Below are positions 34,615 to 42,754 of a stretch of DNA of 64,000 bases, piece after piece. How positions within the stretch are numbered: the first letter of the stretch is position 1; the number at the start of each line of letters is the position of its first letter. Position numbers and translations under genes: made by a program. The stretch lies in the NCBI RefSeq assembly GCF_963853665.1, contig NZ_OY970459.1, positions 5,084,001-5,148,000 on the forward strand, in the 5' to 3' direction. This DNA is from Mycobacterium decipiens. GTDB lineage: Bacteria > Actinomycetota > Actinomycetes > Mycobacteriales > Mycobacteriaceae. The notes under the pieces are model-generated. The model worked only from the letters and a program-made list of their open reading frames with translations. It searched no databases and had not been told where the DNA came from.

Positions 34615-35673
34615 GTGTCGAGCCCGTCAAATACACCCTGCGTCGCCGTACTCGGTCTTGGCGGTACCGTCGCCATGACCGATCCGACCGGAGCGAACGG
34701 GGTCACACCCGCACTGACCGTCAACCAACTCGTTGCAGCGGTGCCAGGACTCGCCGACACGGGCATACACATAGTCGCCGAGGACTTCGGCACGGTTCCC
34801 GGAGCCTGTCTTACGTTCGGTGATATCGGCGCGTTGGCTGCTGCAGTCCGAGACCGATTCGTCGATGTCGATGGCGTGGTGGTTACCCAGGGCACCGACA
34901 CGGTCGAGGAAACCGCGTATCTTCTCGGCCTCATTCATCAGACATGCCAACCTGTCGTGTTCACCGGGGCGATGAGGAACTCCGGTCTAGCCGGACCCGA
35001 TGGACCCGCCAACCTTCTCGCGGCGATCCAAGTAGCCGCGAATCCCGCTTTTCGGGGGTTCGGTTCGCTGGTGGTGATGGCCGACGAAATCCATGCCGCA
35101 GCCCGGGTACGCAAGACCCATACCACCAGCATCGGTGCATTTGAATCGCCGAACGGTGGCCCCATCGGCTTCGTTATCGAGGGCAAGCCCGTAGTTGTTA
35201 GCGGTCCCCCGGCACGTTTCGTGGTGCCGACAACGAATCTCGTCGGTCCTCGGATCGGCGTGCTGACGCTCACGCTCGACGACGACGGCACCCTGGTTAA
35301 GGCCTGCGAGGGCTGCGACGGAATGGTCGTCGCCGCGTTTGGAGCCGGGCATGTTCCGGCTCGGCTCGTGCCGATGCTGGCAACACTGGCCAGGTCGAGG
35401 CCGGTCGTGCTTGCCTCCCGTGCCGGTGCCGGATCGGTACTGGCACGCACATACGGTTTTGCTGGCTCTGAGCAAGATCTTCGTAGCTGCGGTTTGATTG
35501 GCGCCGGATTCCTCGACGCGCTCAAAGCTCGCGTGTTACTGCACGCGCTACTGGCCGCCGATGCGGATGCCACCAGCATCCGGGCCGCTTTCGCTGCCGC
35601 AGGCGGCGAAGCCGATCCCGAAACATGGCCCTGGCCAAAGGTTTCCGATTGTAGGCAGCCAACATATGCGTAG
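34615..35673 (+). CDS. Type I/II L-asparaginase family protein
   Basis: 352 residues from GTG 34615. Asparaginase/glutaminase fold with both catalytic threonines in context: 'LGLGGTVAMTD' (first motif, TGGTI-like) near 13 and 'VVTQGTDTVEETAYLL' near 88-95. Further family marks are 'VVFTGAMR' and the C-terminal 'GLIGAGFLDALKAR'. No signal peptide, so cytoplasmic. It hydrolyses Asn (and perhaps Gln) to Asp and ammonia; H37Rv has another gene for this (ansA). It overlaps the PPC-domain gene by 8 bp. Confidence 0.87.
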   Translation: MSSPSNTPCVAVLGLGGTVAMTDPTGANGVTPALTVNQLVAAVPGLADTGIHIVAEDFGTVPGACLTFGDIGALAAAVRDRFVDVDGVVVTQGTDTVEETAYLLGLIHQTCQPVVFTGAMRNSGLAGPDGPANLLAAIQVAANPAFRGFGSLVVMADEIHAAARVRKTHTTSIGAFESPNGGPIGFVIEGKPVVVSGPPARFVVPTTNLVGPRIGVLTLTLDDDGTLVKACEGCDGMVVAAFGAGHVPARLVPMLATLARSRPVVLASRAGAGSVLARTYGFAGSEQDLRSCGLIGAGFLDALKARVLLHALLAADADATSIRAAFAAAGGEADPETWPWPKVSDCRQPTYA

Positions 35674-36130
35674 CTCGGAACTAACTTTGGGAAGGACTTT
35701 CGGTGTGGTATTCGACCACGGCGAGGACTTTTTCACCGCTCTGGCCGCATTCTGCGAAAGCGTCAATGTTCGCCAGGCCTATATTCCGTCCTTCATCGCC
35801 GGATTCAGCGAAGTCGATCTCGTTGGCACCTGCGACAAACTGGAAAGCCCGGATGCCCCGGTGTGGAGCAGAGTGCACCTGACAAACGTTGAAGCGTTCG
35901 GTGGTGGAACCGTGGCCTACGACCCTGACAGCCACCAAGTACAACCACACATCCACGTCGCAGTCGGCCGCAAGGAGCACGCCGCCAGCGGACACAGCAG
36001 CCATCTGCTCGGCGCCAAGGTCCAGTTCCTCACGGAGATGCTCGTCATCGAGGTCATCGCTCCCACGATGTGGCGACGACCCGCCGCGGAGCTCTTCGAC
36101 GTTCCGCTGCTTCGCTTCGATACAGGGTGA
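35666..36130 (+). CDS. PPC/DUF296 domain protein
   Basis: 154 residues from ATG 35666, within the last codons of the asparaginase gene. The domain is the one found alone in bacteria and in plant AT-hook PPC proteins: 'TLGRTFGVVFDHGEDFFTALAAFCESVNVRQAYI', then 'PHIHVAVGRKE' (His residues that bind zinc in bacterial homologues) and 'LTEMLVIEVIAP'. Bacterial PPC proteins form trimers; function is unknown. The overlap with the asparaginase makes a common role likely. Confidence 0.83.
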   Translation: MRSSELTLGRTFGVVFDHGEDFFTALAAFCESVNVRQAYIPSFIAGFSEVDLVGTCDKLESPDAPVWSRVHLTNVEAFGGGTVAYDPDSHQVQPHIHVAVGRKEHAASGHSSHLLGAKVQFLTEMLVIEVIAPTMWRRPAAELFDVPLLRFDTG

Positions 36131-36199
36131 TCGCACGCCAACCAGGGGTGACCCGGAAACGCCGCGCTGCTGGTGCAGTCGGAGAGTGAGACAGAAGCG

Positions 36200-37495
36200 C
36201 TACGGCGTCATCAGTGCTTGGCCGTCCATCAACGCGCTGCCCCTTGTCTCCGGCAGCAGAACCGTACAGCCGAGGCTGGTGAGTATCAGGATGGCCATCA
36301 TCAACCCAATGGCCCACCCCCCAACAGTTGTCGCGAGTGCACCGGCAACTATCGGCGGCGCCGCGCCGCCGACAATCCCACCAGCGTTAAATGTGAGTCC
36401 CGCACCGGTGAACCGGTAGCGGGTGGCGAAAGTTTCCGGGATAAACGAGGCCAGCGGCCCATTCACCACACCCACGATCCCATACGTCACGGTGATAGCG
36501 ACAGCGAACAGCACCGAGTCACCGGTATCCATCAACGGCATCATCGCGAACGCCCAGGGCACGCCAACAACAAAACCGCACAGCATGACGCGTCGTCGGC
36601 CAAAACGGTCAGACCAGACTGCCGCCGGCACAACAAGCGCGATCATCGACAACCCGCCGAACACGCCAACAAACAGGATCAGGTCCCTCGAATAGCCGAG
36701 TTGGGTGCGGGCGTAATTCATCAGATAGGTCCCCGCCATGAAGCTCAGCGTGAATAGTCCGGTTACGCAACCAGCTGCGAGCACGACCTGTCGAGGCTGT
36801 GCCCGGAGAAGCGCGGCGATGGGGGCGCTGGGCGCGGTTGTATCCGCCTGCTGATTCAGCTTGTGCAGGGCGAAAACCGGTGTCTCGGTGATGTTCAGGC
36901 GCACATACAGGGCTACCAGAACCAACACCGCGCTGAACAGAAACGGCACCCGCCAACCCCAGCTCATAAACGCGGGGCTGGTCTCTCCGATAGCGAAGTT
37001 GACGGCCAGCATGACCAGGTTGGCAACGACGAGGCCCACGCCGGCTCCAAGTGGGGTGAACATTCCATACTGTCCGCGCTTGTCGCCCGGCGCGTGCTCG
37101 GCAACCAGCAGCGCCGACCCAGCCCATTCGCCCCCAAGCGCCAATCCCTGCAGTAGCCGCAGCGTGAGCAAGATCAATGGCGCGGCTACACCGATGGTGG
37201 CCACGCCGGGGAGCAAACCCACCGCCACCGTGGACAGACCCATGATCAACAACGTTGCGACCAGAGTTGCTTTCCTGCCCAGGCGATCGCCGAAGTGCCC
37301 GAAAACCGCGGCTCCCAGCGGTCGGGAGAAGAAGGCGGCAGCAAACGTCGCCAGCGACGCGATTGTCGCCATTGTCGGCCCTAAGTTGGCAAAGAACACG
37401 GTGGGGAACACCAAAGCGGCTGCGGTGCCGTATAGGAAGAAGTCGTAGAACTCGATGGCGGAACCAACCAGGCTTGCCAAGGCCACACGTTTCAC
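36200..37495 (-). CDS. MFS transporter, metabolite:H+ symporter (MHS) family
   Basis: 431 residues from GTG 37495. Twelve membrane helices; the loop motif 'GHFGDRLGRKATLVATLL' at about 78-95 and 'GEWAGSALLVAEHAP' at about 140 identify the MHS group (ShiA, ProP, KgtP, citrate carriers), which import organic acids or zwitterions with protons. Convergent with the PPC gene, so not in its operon. Upstream lie two copies of a 16-bp direct repeat and then tRNA genes. Confidence 0.88.
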   Translation of the reverse strand: MKRVALASLVGSAIEFYDFFLYGTAAALVFPTVFFANLGPTMATIASLATFAAAFFSRPLGAAVFGHFGDRLGRKATLVATLLIMGLSTVAVGLLPGVATIGVAAPLILLTLRLLQGLALGGEWAGSALLVAEHAPGDKRGQYGMFTPLGAGVGLVVANLVMLAVNFAIGETSPAFMSWGWRVPFLFSAVLVLVALYVRLNITETPVFALHKLNQQADTTAPSAPIAALLRAQPRQVVLAAGCVTGLFTLSFMAGTYLMNYARTQLGYSRDLILFVGVFGGLSMIALVVPAAVWSDRFGRRRVMLCGFVVGVPWAFAMMPLMDTGDSVLFAVAITVTYGIVGVVNGPLASFIPETFATRYRFTGAGLTFNAGGIVGGAAPPIVAGALATTVGGWAIGLMMAILILTSLGCTVLLPETRGSALMDGQALMTP

Positions 37496-37538
37496 CCGCT
37501 AGATGCTATAGGCCACGTTGCCCCGCCCTGGTGACGCC

Positions 37539-37579
37539 GTCAGGCATCACCCGAAGACAAAATGTCAAGCATCACCCGA
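37539..37579. repeat. Two direct repeats of GTCA(G/A)GCATCACCCGA
   Basis: Copies at 37539-37554 and 37564-37579 differ at one base and are 25 bp apart, between the MFS start and tRNA-Arg. Could be an operator for the transporter gene or a trace of an insertion next to the tRNA. Confidence 0.6.
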
Positions 37580-37597
37580 GGTCATACAGCATCTAAG

Positions 37598-37670
37598 CGC
37601 GCCCGAAGAGATTCGAACTCCCAACCTTCTGATCCGTAGTCAGATGCTCTATCCGTTGAGCTACGGGCGC
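37598..37670 (-). tRNA. tRNA-Arg (anticodon ACG)
   Basis: Minus-strand cloverleaf: acceptor GCGCCCG/CGGGCGC, D-arm AGCTCAACGGATAGAGC, anticodon loop CTACGGA (ACG), T-arm with GTTCGAATC. CCA is not encoded. The A34 is the expected target of TadA (8583). Confidence 0.95.
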
Positions 37671-37704
37671 TTGTCTTCAGTTGTCTCCCCTATAGAGGAC
37701 GGCG

Positions 37705-37793
37705 CGGAGGCGAGAGGATTTGAACCTCCGGTCCCCTTTGAGGGGGACAACTCATTAGCAGTGAGCCCCATTCGGCCGCTCTGGCACGCCTCC
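37705..37793 (-). tRNA. tRNA-Ser (anticodon GCU)
   Basis: Minus-strand class II tRNA: acceptor GGAGGCG/CGCCTCC, anticodon loop CTGCTAA (GCT), long variable arm (GTCCCCCTCAAAGGGGAC) and T-arm with GGTTCAAATCC. CCA is not encoded. Confidence 0.95.
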
Positions 37794-37882
37794 ATGAACT
37801 TCCCGAGAGTACCCGACCCCTATTCCGGGATCCCCGAACCGTCGGAGGCTTAGCGTACACAGCGGCCACATATGCTGTCGAC

Positions 37883-38941
37883 GTGACCGCCCGCCTGCGA
37901 CCCGAGTTGGCTGGGCTGCCCGTTTACGTTCCTGGCAAAACGGTGCCGGGCGCGATCAAGCTGGCCAGCAACGAAACGGTGTTCGGCCCGCTGCCCAGCG
38001 TCCGCGCCGCCATCGACCGGGCCACCGACACGATCAACCGCTACCCCGACAACGGCTGTGTGCGGCTCAAGGCCGCGCTGGCCAGACATCTCGGCTCAGG
38101 CTTCGCTCCCGAGCACGTCGCCGTCGGCTGCGGTTCGGTCAGCCTGTGCCAGCAACTTGTTCAGATCACCGCCTCGGTGGGCGACGAAGTGGTCTTCGGC
38201 TGGCGCAGCTTTGAGCTCTATCCACCCCAGGTGCAGGTCGCCGGCGCCACCGCAATCCAGGTGCCGTTGACCGACCAAACGCACGACCTTTACGCCATGC
38301 TCGCCGCGGTCACCGACCGCACCCGGCTGATTATCGTCTGCAACCCCAACAACCCGACCTCCACCGTCGTCGACCCGGACGCGCTGACCCGATTCGTCGA
38401 GGCGGTTCCCGCGCACATCTTGATCGCCATCGACGAGGCGTATGTGGAGTACATCCGCGACGGCATGCTGCCCGACAGCCTGGGCCTGGTTCGCACCCAC
38501 AGCAATGTCGTTGTGCTGCGGACCTTTTCGAAGGCATACGGCCTGGCGGGTTTGCGGATCGGGTACGCGATCGGCCACCCCGACGTGATCACCGCCCTGG
38601 ACAAGGTCTACGTACCGTTCACCGCGTCGAGCATCGCGCAGGCTGCGGCCATCGCGTCGTTGGACGCCGCCGACGAGCTGCTGGCGCGCACCGACGCCGT
38701 GGTCGCCGAGCGCGCCCGGGTCAGCGCCGAGTTGCGGGCCGCCGGGTTCACGCTGCCGCCGTCGCAGGCCAACTTCATCTGGCTATCGCTGGGGCCCCAC
38801 ACCGCAGACTTCGTGGCGCAGGCCGCCGACGCGCGCATCGTGATCCGCCCGTACGGCACGGATGGCGTGCGGGTCACCATAGCCGCCCCGGATGAGAACG
38901 ACGTGTTCCTGCGGTTCGCGCGCGGCTGGAAGACGCCTTAG
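37883..38941 (+). CDS. hisC2: Histidinol-phosphate/aromatic aminotransferase HisC2
   Basis: 352 residues from GTG 37883. Fold-type I PLP aminotransferase: 'CNPNNPTSTVV' near 152, 'IAIDEAYVEY' and the Lys Schiff-base motif 'TFSKAYGLAGLRIGYA' near 217, with the C-terminal Arg in 'GVRVTI'. The group converts imidazole-acetol phosphate or aromatic 2-oxo acids; in mycobacteria this copy is thought to act as a phenylalanine/aromatic transaminase, as the true hisC lies in the his operon. It may follow TyrA in tyrosine synthesis. Corresponds to Rv3772. Confidence 0.93.
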   Translation: MTARLRPELAGLPVYVPGKTVPGAIKLASNETVFGPLPSVRAAIDRATDTINRYPDNGCVRLKAALARHLGSGFAPEHVAVGCGSVSLCQQLVQITASVGDEVVFGWRSFELYPPQVQVAGATAIQVPLTDQTHDLYAMLAAVTDRTRLIIVCNPNNPTSTVVDPDALTRFVEAVPAHILIAIDEAYVEYIRDGMLPDSLGLVRTHSNVVVLRTFSKAYGLAGLRIGYAIGHPDVITALDKVYVPFTASSIAQAAAIASLDAADELLARTDAVVAERARVSAELRAAGFTLPPSQANFIWLSLGPHTADFVAQAADARIVIRPYGTDGVRVTIAAPDENDVFLRFARGWKTP

Positions 38942-39267
38942 AACGGCACGCAATCAACGCGGCCCGCGAGACGTTCACCAAGCTCAAGGCACGCGGCGGC
39001 CCCATTTTCCGGCACCGCCGCCGCGATCACAGCGTCGCGGTTCCACGGCGCGACCTCGGCGATACCGTCGACAATGGGGCTGGCCTGCGTGACGACGGGC
39101 CCGGCATCGGTGAGATACAAGCCGGTGGCCGCGGGGACGACGTGCTGATAGCCGGTCACACCGGCGCGGCGCAGGGTCTCAGCGAGGTAGGCAAAGCCTC
39201 CCACTTTCGGCCGAATGGACGCGGCCCGGTTGCGCGCGGCCTCGAGGTTGTCGATCGCATCGCTCAT
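38938..39267 (-). CDS. DUF1398-like protein
   Basis: 109 residues from ATG 39267 with a GGAGA site upstream; the open frame extends to 39402 through the operator region, which is unlikely to be coding. The block 'RPKVGGFAYLAETLRRAGVTGYQHVVPAATGLYL' resembles the DUF1398 (YbcV-type) family of small proteins with unknown role. Divergent from the MarR gene across a palindromic operator, so it is probably its regulatory target. Overlaps the hisC2 stop by 4 bp. Confidence 0.7.
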   Translation of the reverse strand: MSDAIDNLEAARNRAASIRPKVGGFAYLAETLRRAGVTGYQHVVPAATGLYLTDAGPVVTQASPIVDGIAEVAPWNRDAVIAAAVPENGAAACLELGERLAGRVDCVPF

Positions 39268-39330
39268 CTGTTCTCCGATCTGCCGAGACCGTGTCCCGAT
39301 TGGACCCCGCCGATACATTGGCACCATAAT

Positions 39331-39353
39331 GTCAAATTGACAATATATTGTCA
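39331..39353. promoter_or_regulatory. MarR-type operator: perfect 16-bp palindrome with a neighbouring half
   Basis: TGACAATATATTGTCA (39338-39353) is a perfect palindrome; an overlapping smaller one, GTCA-AAT-TGAC, spans 39331-39341. It lies 5 bp before the MarR start and 70 bp before the divergent DUF1398 gene, in an AT-rich island. Confidence 0.75.
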
Positions 39354-39358
39354 TATTT

Positions 39359-39826
39359 GTGACAGATGCAGCTAGCGAACTGGCTCTGCTGATCGCCGAC
39401 ATCTACGAGGCCGCGGGCGTGTTCCGCAAATCGGGAGAGACGATTGCGGCCGCCGAAGGACAGACCCAGGCCCGCTGGCAGCTACTCAGTGTGGTGTCAG
39501 AGGAGGCACTCAGCGTGCCGCGAGCTGCCCGGCGGCTAGGTGTGTCCCGTCAGAACGTGCAACGCGTGGCCAATGCGTTGATCGGCGACGGCCTGGCCGA
39601 GATGCGAACCAACCCCGACCATCGCACCTCTCCCTTGTTGGCACTGACCGACTCCGGTCGCCAGACGCTGGAGGGGATCACCACGCGCGCGCAGGCCGCA
39701 AACGGGGCTCTCGGTGCGGATTTGCCGCCCGCAGATATCGCGGTGGCCCGCACCCTATTGCGACGCTTGATCGCCGACGTCCGGCAGGCTGGACCCCCGA
39801 CCGGCCTTGATCCGTCAGGTGTTTGA
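39359..39826 (+). CDS. MarR-family transcriptional regulator
   Basis: 155 residues from GTG 39359. Winged-helix core 'WQLLSVVSEEALSVPRAARRLGVSRQNVQRVANALIGDGLAEMRTNPDHRTSPL' in which the wing tip Asp-His-Arg is the MarR hallmark; helices at both ends form the dimer interface. The start lies immediately after the palindrome, so autorepression is very likely. MarR proteins usually respond to aromatic or oxidising ligands; the ligand cannot be told here. Confidence 0.9.
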   Translation: MTDAASELALLIADIYEAAGVFRKSGETIAAAEGQTQARWQLLSVVSEEALSVPRAARRLGVSRQNVQRVANALIGDGLAEMRTNPDHRTSPLLALTDSGRQTLEGITTRAQAANGALGADLPPADIAVARTLLRRLIADVRQAGPPTGLDPSGV

Positions 39827-40411
39827 TTACTTGGCCGGGTTGCGGCCGGTGAACGCGATCAGCCGGTCCAGCGCGCTGGCATCCGCGGGCACGTCGACGG
39901 GGTCATTGAACCCGGCCGCGCTCCGTTCGTCCGGCTTGATGATCTTTCGGGCCAGACCCAGCACGTAGTCGGACAGCGAATCCGGGACTTCGACGTCGCA
40001 TCCAACCGCGGCGGCGAAATCCCAAGCGTGCACCAGGAATTCAATGGAAAGCACGGAGACTGCGACCTGGGCGGTCATCGAGCCGGGACCCAGCGGCACG
40101 TCGCCCTCCAAACCGTGCCGGCGCCAGGCATCGAGGGCCGGCCGGGCCACGCCGATCACCAGGCCTTCTACTGAGTCGGTGTCCTCGCCGATGGCGAACT
40201 CCGCGCCAACCATGCCGCCAAGGACCATGATCGAATGGAGCAGATGCTCGGTGAGCTCCTTTACGTTGTATTCCGAGCAAGGCGTCGGCGTGAACTTCTC
40301 ATCCCCGGCGATGGTGTGCAGAACTTGCTGCAGCACACCCAACGCTGCTTCGGCGCTCGCCAGCTCGTCGGTCGGTGCGGAATCTGGTCCGGGGCGCAAA
40401 TCAGGCGGCAT
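39827..40411 (-). CDS. TIGR03086/DinB-like (maleylpyruvate isomerase-type) protein
   Basis: 194 residues from ATG 40411; 40447 would add 12 residues and cross the divergent promoter. Four-helix DinB-like metalloenzyme fold: 'TPCSEYNVKELTEHLLHSIMVLGGMVG' with a metal-type His, and 'SIEFLVHAWDFAAAVG' with a second His and Asp. Mycobacteria carry many TIGR03086 paralogues, presumably using mycothiol; the substrate is unknown. Corresponds to Rv3773c. Confidence 0.84.
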   Translation of the reverse strand: MPPDLRPGPDSAPTDELASAEAALGVLQQVLHTIAGDEKFTPTPCSEYNVKELTEHLLHSIMVLGGMVGAEFAIGEDTDSVEGLVIGVARPALDAWRRHGLEGDVPLGPGSMTAQVAVSVLSIEFLVHAWDFAAAVGCDVEVPDSLSDYVLGLARKIIKPDERSAAGFNDPVDVPADASALDRLIAFTGRNPAK

Positions 40412-40434
40412 GGTCGCCACGCTACGGTCTGGGC

Positions 40435-41259
40435 ATGGGCGAAACATACGAATCAGTCACCGTCGAAACCAAAGACCAGGTAGCGCAGGTGACGCTGATC
40501 GGACCGGGTAAGGGCAACGCGATGGGGCCCGCATTCTGGTCGGAGCTGCCTGACGTGTTCCAAACGCTGGACGCCGACCGCGATGTGCGGGCCATTGTCA
40601 TCACTGGATCGGGTAAGAACTTCAGCTACGGCCTGGACGTTCGGGCGATGGGCGGGACGTTCGCCCCGCTGATGGCCGAGGGTGCCCTGGCCCGCCCGCG
40701 CACCGACTTCCACGCCGAGGTGCTGCGGATGCAGAAGGCGACTAACGCCGTCGCGGACTGCCGCACCCCGACCATCGCGTCGATACACGGTTGGTGTATC
40801 GGCGGCGCCGTCGATCTGATTTCCGCGGTCGACATTCGCTATGCCAGCGCCGACGCGAAGTTCTCGGTGCGGGAGGTCAAACTGGCGATTGTCGCCGACA
40901 TGGGCAGCCTCGCGCGCCTTCCGCTGATCCTGAACGACGGCCACCTACGGGAGCTCGCGCTGACCGGCAGGGACATCGACGCAGCCCGCGCCGAGAAGAT
41001 CGGCCTGGTCAACGATGTGTACGAAGACGCCGACAAGACGCTGGCCGCCGCACACGCGACCGCCGTCGAGATCGCCGCCAACCCACCTTTGGCGGTCTAC
41101 GGCGTCAAGGACGTCCTCGACCAGCAACGCACTTCCGCCGTATCGGAGAACCTGCGCTATGTCGCCGCCTGGAACGCCGCGTTCCTGCCGTCCAAGGACC
41201 TCACCGAGGGCATCTCGGCAACGTTCGCCAAGCGCCCGCCCCAGTTCACCGGCGAGTAA
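40435..41259 (+). CDS. echA21: Enoyl-CoA hydratase/isomerase EchA21
   Basis: 274 residues from ATG 40435. Crotonase fold: oxyanion-hole segments 'NFSYGLDVRAMGG' (about 60-72) and 'IHGWCIGGAVDLISAVDIRYAS' (about 117-138), followed by 'FSVREVKLAIVADMGSLARLP', where Glu and Asp fit the dienoyl-CoA isomerase type of active site. It hydrates or isomerises unsaturated acyl-CoA in beta-oxidation. Corresponds to Rv3774. Confidence 0.92.
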   Translation: MGETYESVTVETKDQVAQVTLIGPGKGNAMGPAFWSELPDVFQTLDADRDVRAIVITGSGKNFSYGLDVRAMGGTFAPLMAEGALARPRTDFHAEVLRMQKATNAVADCRTPTIASIHGWCIGGAVDLISAVDIRYASADAKFSVREVKLAIVADMGSLARLPLILNDGHLRELALTGRDIDAARAEKIGLVNDVYEDADKTLAAAHATAVEIAANPPLAVYGVKDVLDQQRTSAVSENLRYVAAWNAAFLPSKDLTEGISATFAKRPPQFTGE

Positions 41260-41346
41260 GGCAAGCGCGAGCGGGGCTTGGCGGTTATTGCGGGCGCGCT
41301 GACGACGTCACGTACCCTCGCGGTAGTGGCAACCATGACCCTGGCC

Positions 41347-41474
41347 AGGAGCGGCGCCAGATGACCCGCGCCGGCGACGATGCAGAGCGTAGCGATGCTC
41401 AGGAGCGGCGCCAGATGACCCGCGCCGGCGACGATGCAGAGCGTAGCGATGCTCAGGAGCGGCGCCAGATGACC
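41347..41474 (+). repeat. MIRU (mycobacterial interspersed repetitive unit), two full 54-bp copies plus a partial one
   Basis: Units at 41347-41400 and 41401-41454 are identical; a 20-bp third start follows (41455-41474). The unit contains the MIRU core (GATGACCCGCGCCGGCGACG, with GATGCAGAGCGTAGCGATG downstream) best known from the senX3-regX3 spacer of M. tuberculosis. Each copy carries an in-frame ATG and 18 codons without stop, joining the lipE frame. Confidence 0.9.
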
Positions 41475-42704
41475 CCAGACGGCAAGATCCGTGTCCCGGC
41501 CGACCTAGACGCCGTCACGGCGATTGGCGAAGAAGACCACTCCGAGATCGGCGGCGCAGCCGTCGAACGGATCTGGCACGCCGCACGCCATTGGTATCGA
41601 GCCGGCATGCATCCGGCGATCCAGTTGTGCATTCGACACCACGGGCGGGTCGTGCTCAACCGCGCGATCGGGCACGGCTGGGGTAACTCCCCGACCGATG
41701 AGCCCGATGCCGAAAAGGTTCCCGTGACGACCGACACGCCGTTCTGCGTGTACTCGGCGGCCAAGGCCATCACGGCGACCGTCGTACACATGCTCGTCGA
41801 GCGTGGATCCTTCTCGCTCGACGATCGCGTCTGTGAGTACCTGCCCTCCTACACCAGTCACGGCAAGCACCGCACCACGATCCGGCACGTGATGACCCAC
41901 AGCGCGGGCGTCCCGTTCCCCACCGGACCCCGGCCGGACGTCACGCGTGCGGACGACCACGAGTACGCGCAACAAAAGCTCGGTGAGCTAAGGCCGTTCT
42001 ACCGCCCGGGACTGGTACACATCTACCACGCGCTGACCTGGGGTCCACTGGTGCGTGAGATTGTCTATGCGGCCACCGGCAAGGACATTCGGGAGATCCT
42101 CGCCACCGAGATCCTCGACCCGCTCGGCTTCCGGTGGACCAACTACGGCGTCGCCAAGCGCGATGTGCCACTGGTCGCGCCCAGCCACGCCACCGGACGG
42201 CCACTACCACCGGTGATCGCAGCTATCTTCCGTCGGGCCATCGGCGGAACGGTGCACGAGATCATCCCCTATACGAACACCCCGCTCTTCCTCACCACCG
42301 TGGTCCCGTCGTCCAACACCGTGTCAACGGCCAACGAACTGTCCCGCTTCATGGAGATCCTGCGCCGCGGCGGTGAGCTCGATGGTGTGCGAGTGCTGAG
42401 CCCGGAAACGCTGCGCGGCGCGGTGGCGGAGTCTCGGCGGTTGCGACCGGATTTCGCGACCGGGTTGGTGCCCCTTCGCTGGGGCACCGGCTTCATGCTC
42501 GGGTCAACCAGATACGGACCGTTCGGCCGCAACGCGCCGGCAGCGTTCGGTCACCTCGGGTTGGTCAACATCGCGGTTTGGGCCGACCCCGAACGTGCCA
42601 TCTCGGCCGGGTTGATCAGCAGCGGCAAACCCGGCAGGGATCCAGACGCCAGGCGCCACGGCGCCCTCATGGACACAATCGCGGCGGAGATCCCGCGACA
42701 CTAA
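41469..42704 (+). CDS. lipE: LipE, serine beta-lactamase-fold esterase/lipase
   Basis: 411 residues from ATG 41469, the last Met within the MIRU tail; ATGs at 41361 and 41415 in the two MIRU copies are in frame and would add 36 or 18 residues (MTRAGDDAERSDAQERRQ per copy). Class C beta-lactamase/esterase VIII fold: nucleophile motif SxxK as 'YSAAKAIT' near 97, a Tyr in 'YHALTWG' and the C-terminal 'FGHLGLVN' in place of KTG. Probably a cell-associated esterase. Corresponds to Rv3775. Confidence 0.9.
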   Translation: MTPDGKIRVPADLDAVTAIGEEDHSEIGGAAVERIWHAARHWYRAGMHPAIQLCIRHHGRVVLNRAIGHGWGNSPTDEPDAEKVPVTTDTPFCVYSAAKAITATVVHMLVERGSFSLDDRVCEYLPSYTSHGKHRTTIRHVMTHSAGVPFPTGPRPDVTRADDHEYAQQKLGELRPFYRPGLVHIYHALTWGPLVREIVYAATGKDIREILATEILDPLGFRWTNYGVAKRDVPLVAPSHATGRPLPPVIAAIFRRAIGGTVHEIIPYTNTPLFLTTVVPSSNTVSTANELSRFMEILRRGGELDGVRVLSPETLRGAVAESRRLRPDFATGLVPLRWGTGFMLGSTRYGPFGRNAPAAFGHLGLVNIAVWADPERAISAGLISSGKPGRDPDARRHGALMDTIAAEIPRH

Positions 42705-42754
42705 GAGGTCGAACCATTGTTTGACGGTCGAGGCGCTGGGCAATCCAAATCGAT

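Noticed and set aside
41347-41474. CRISPR array
   Set aside because: The 54-bp units are directly adjacent with no spacers, and their sequence is the known MIRU core.
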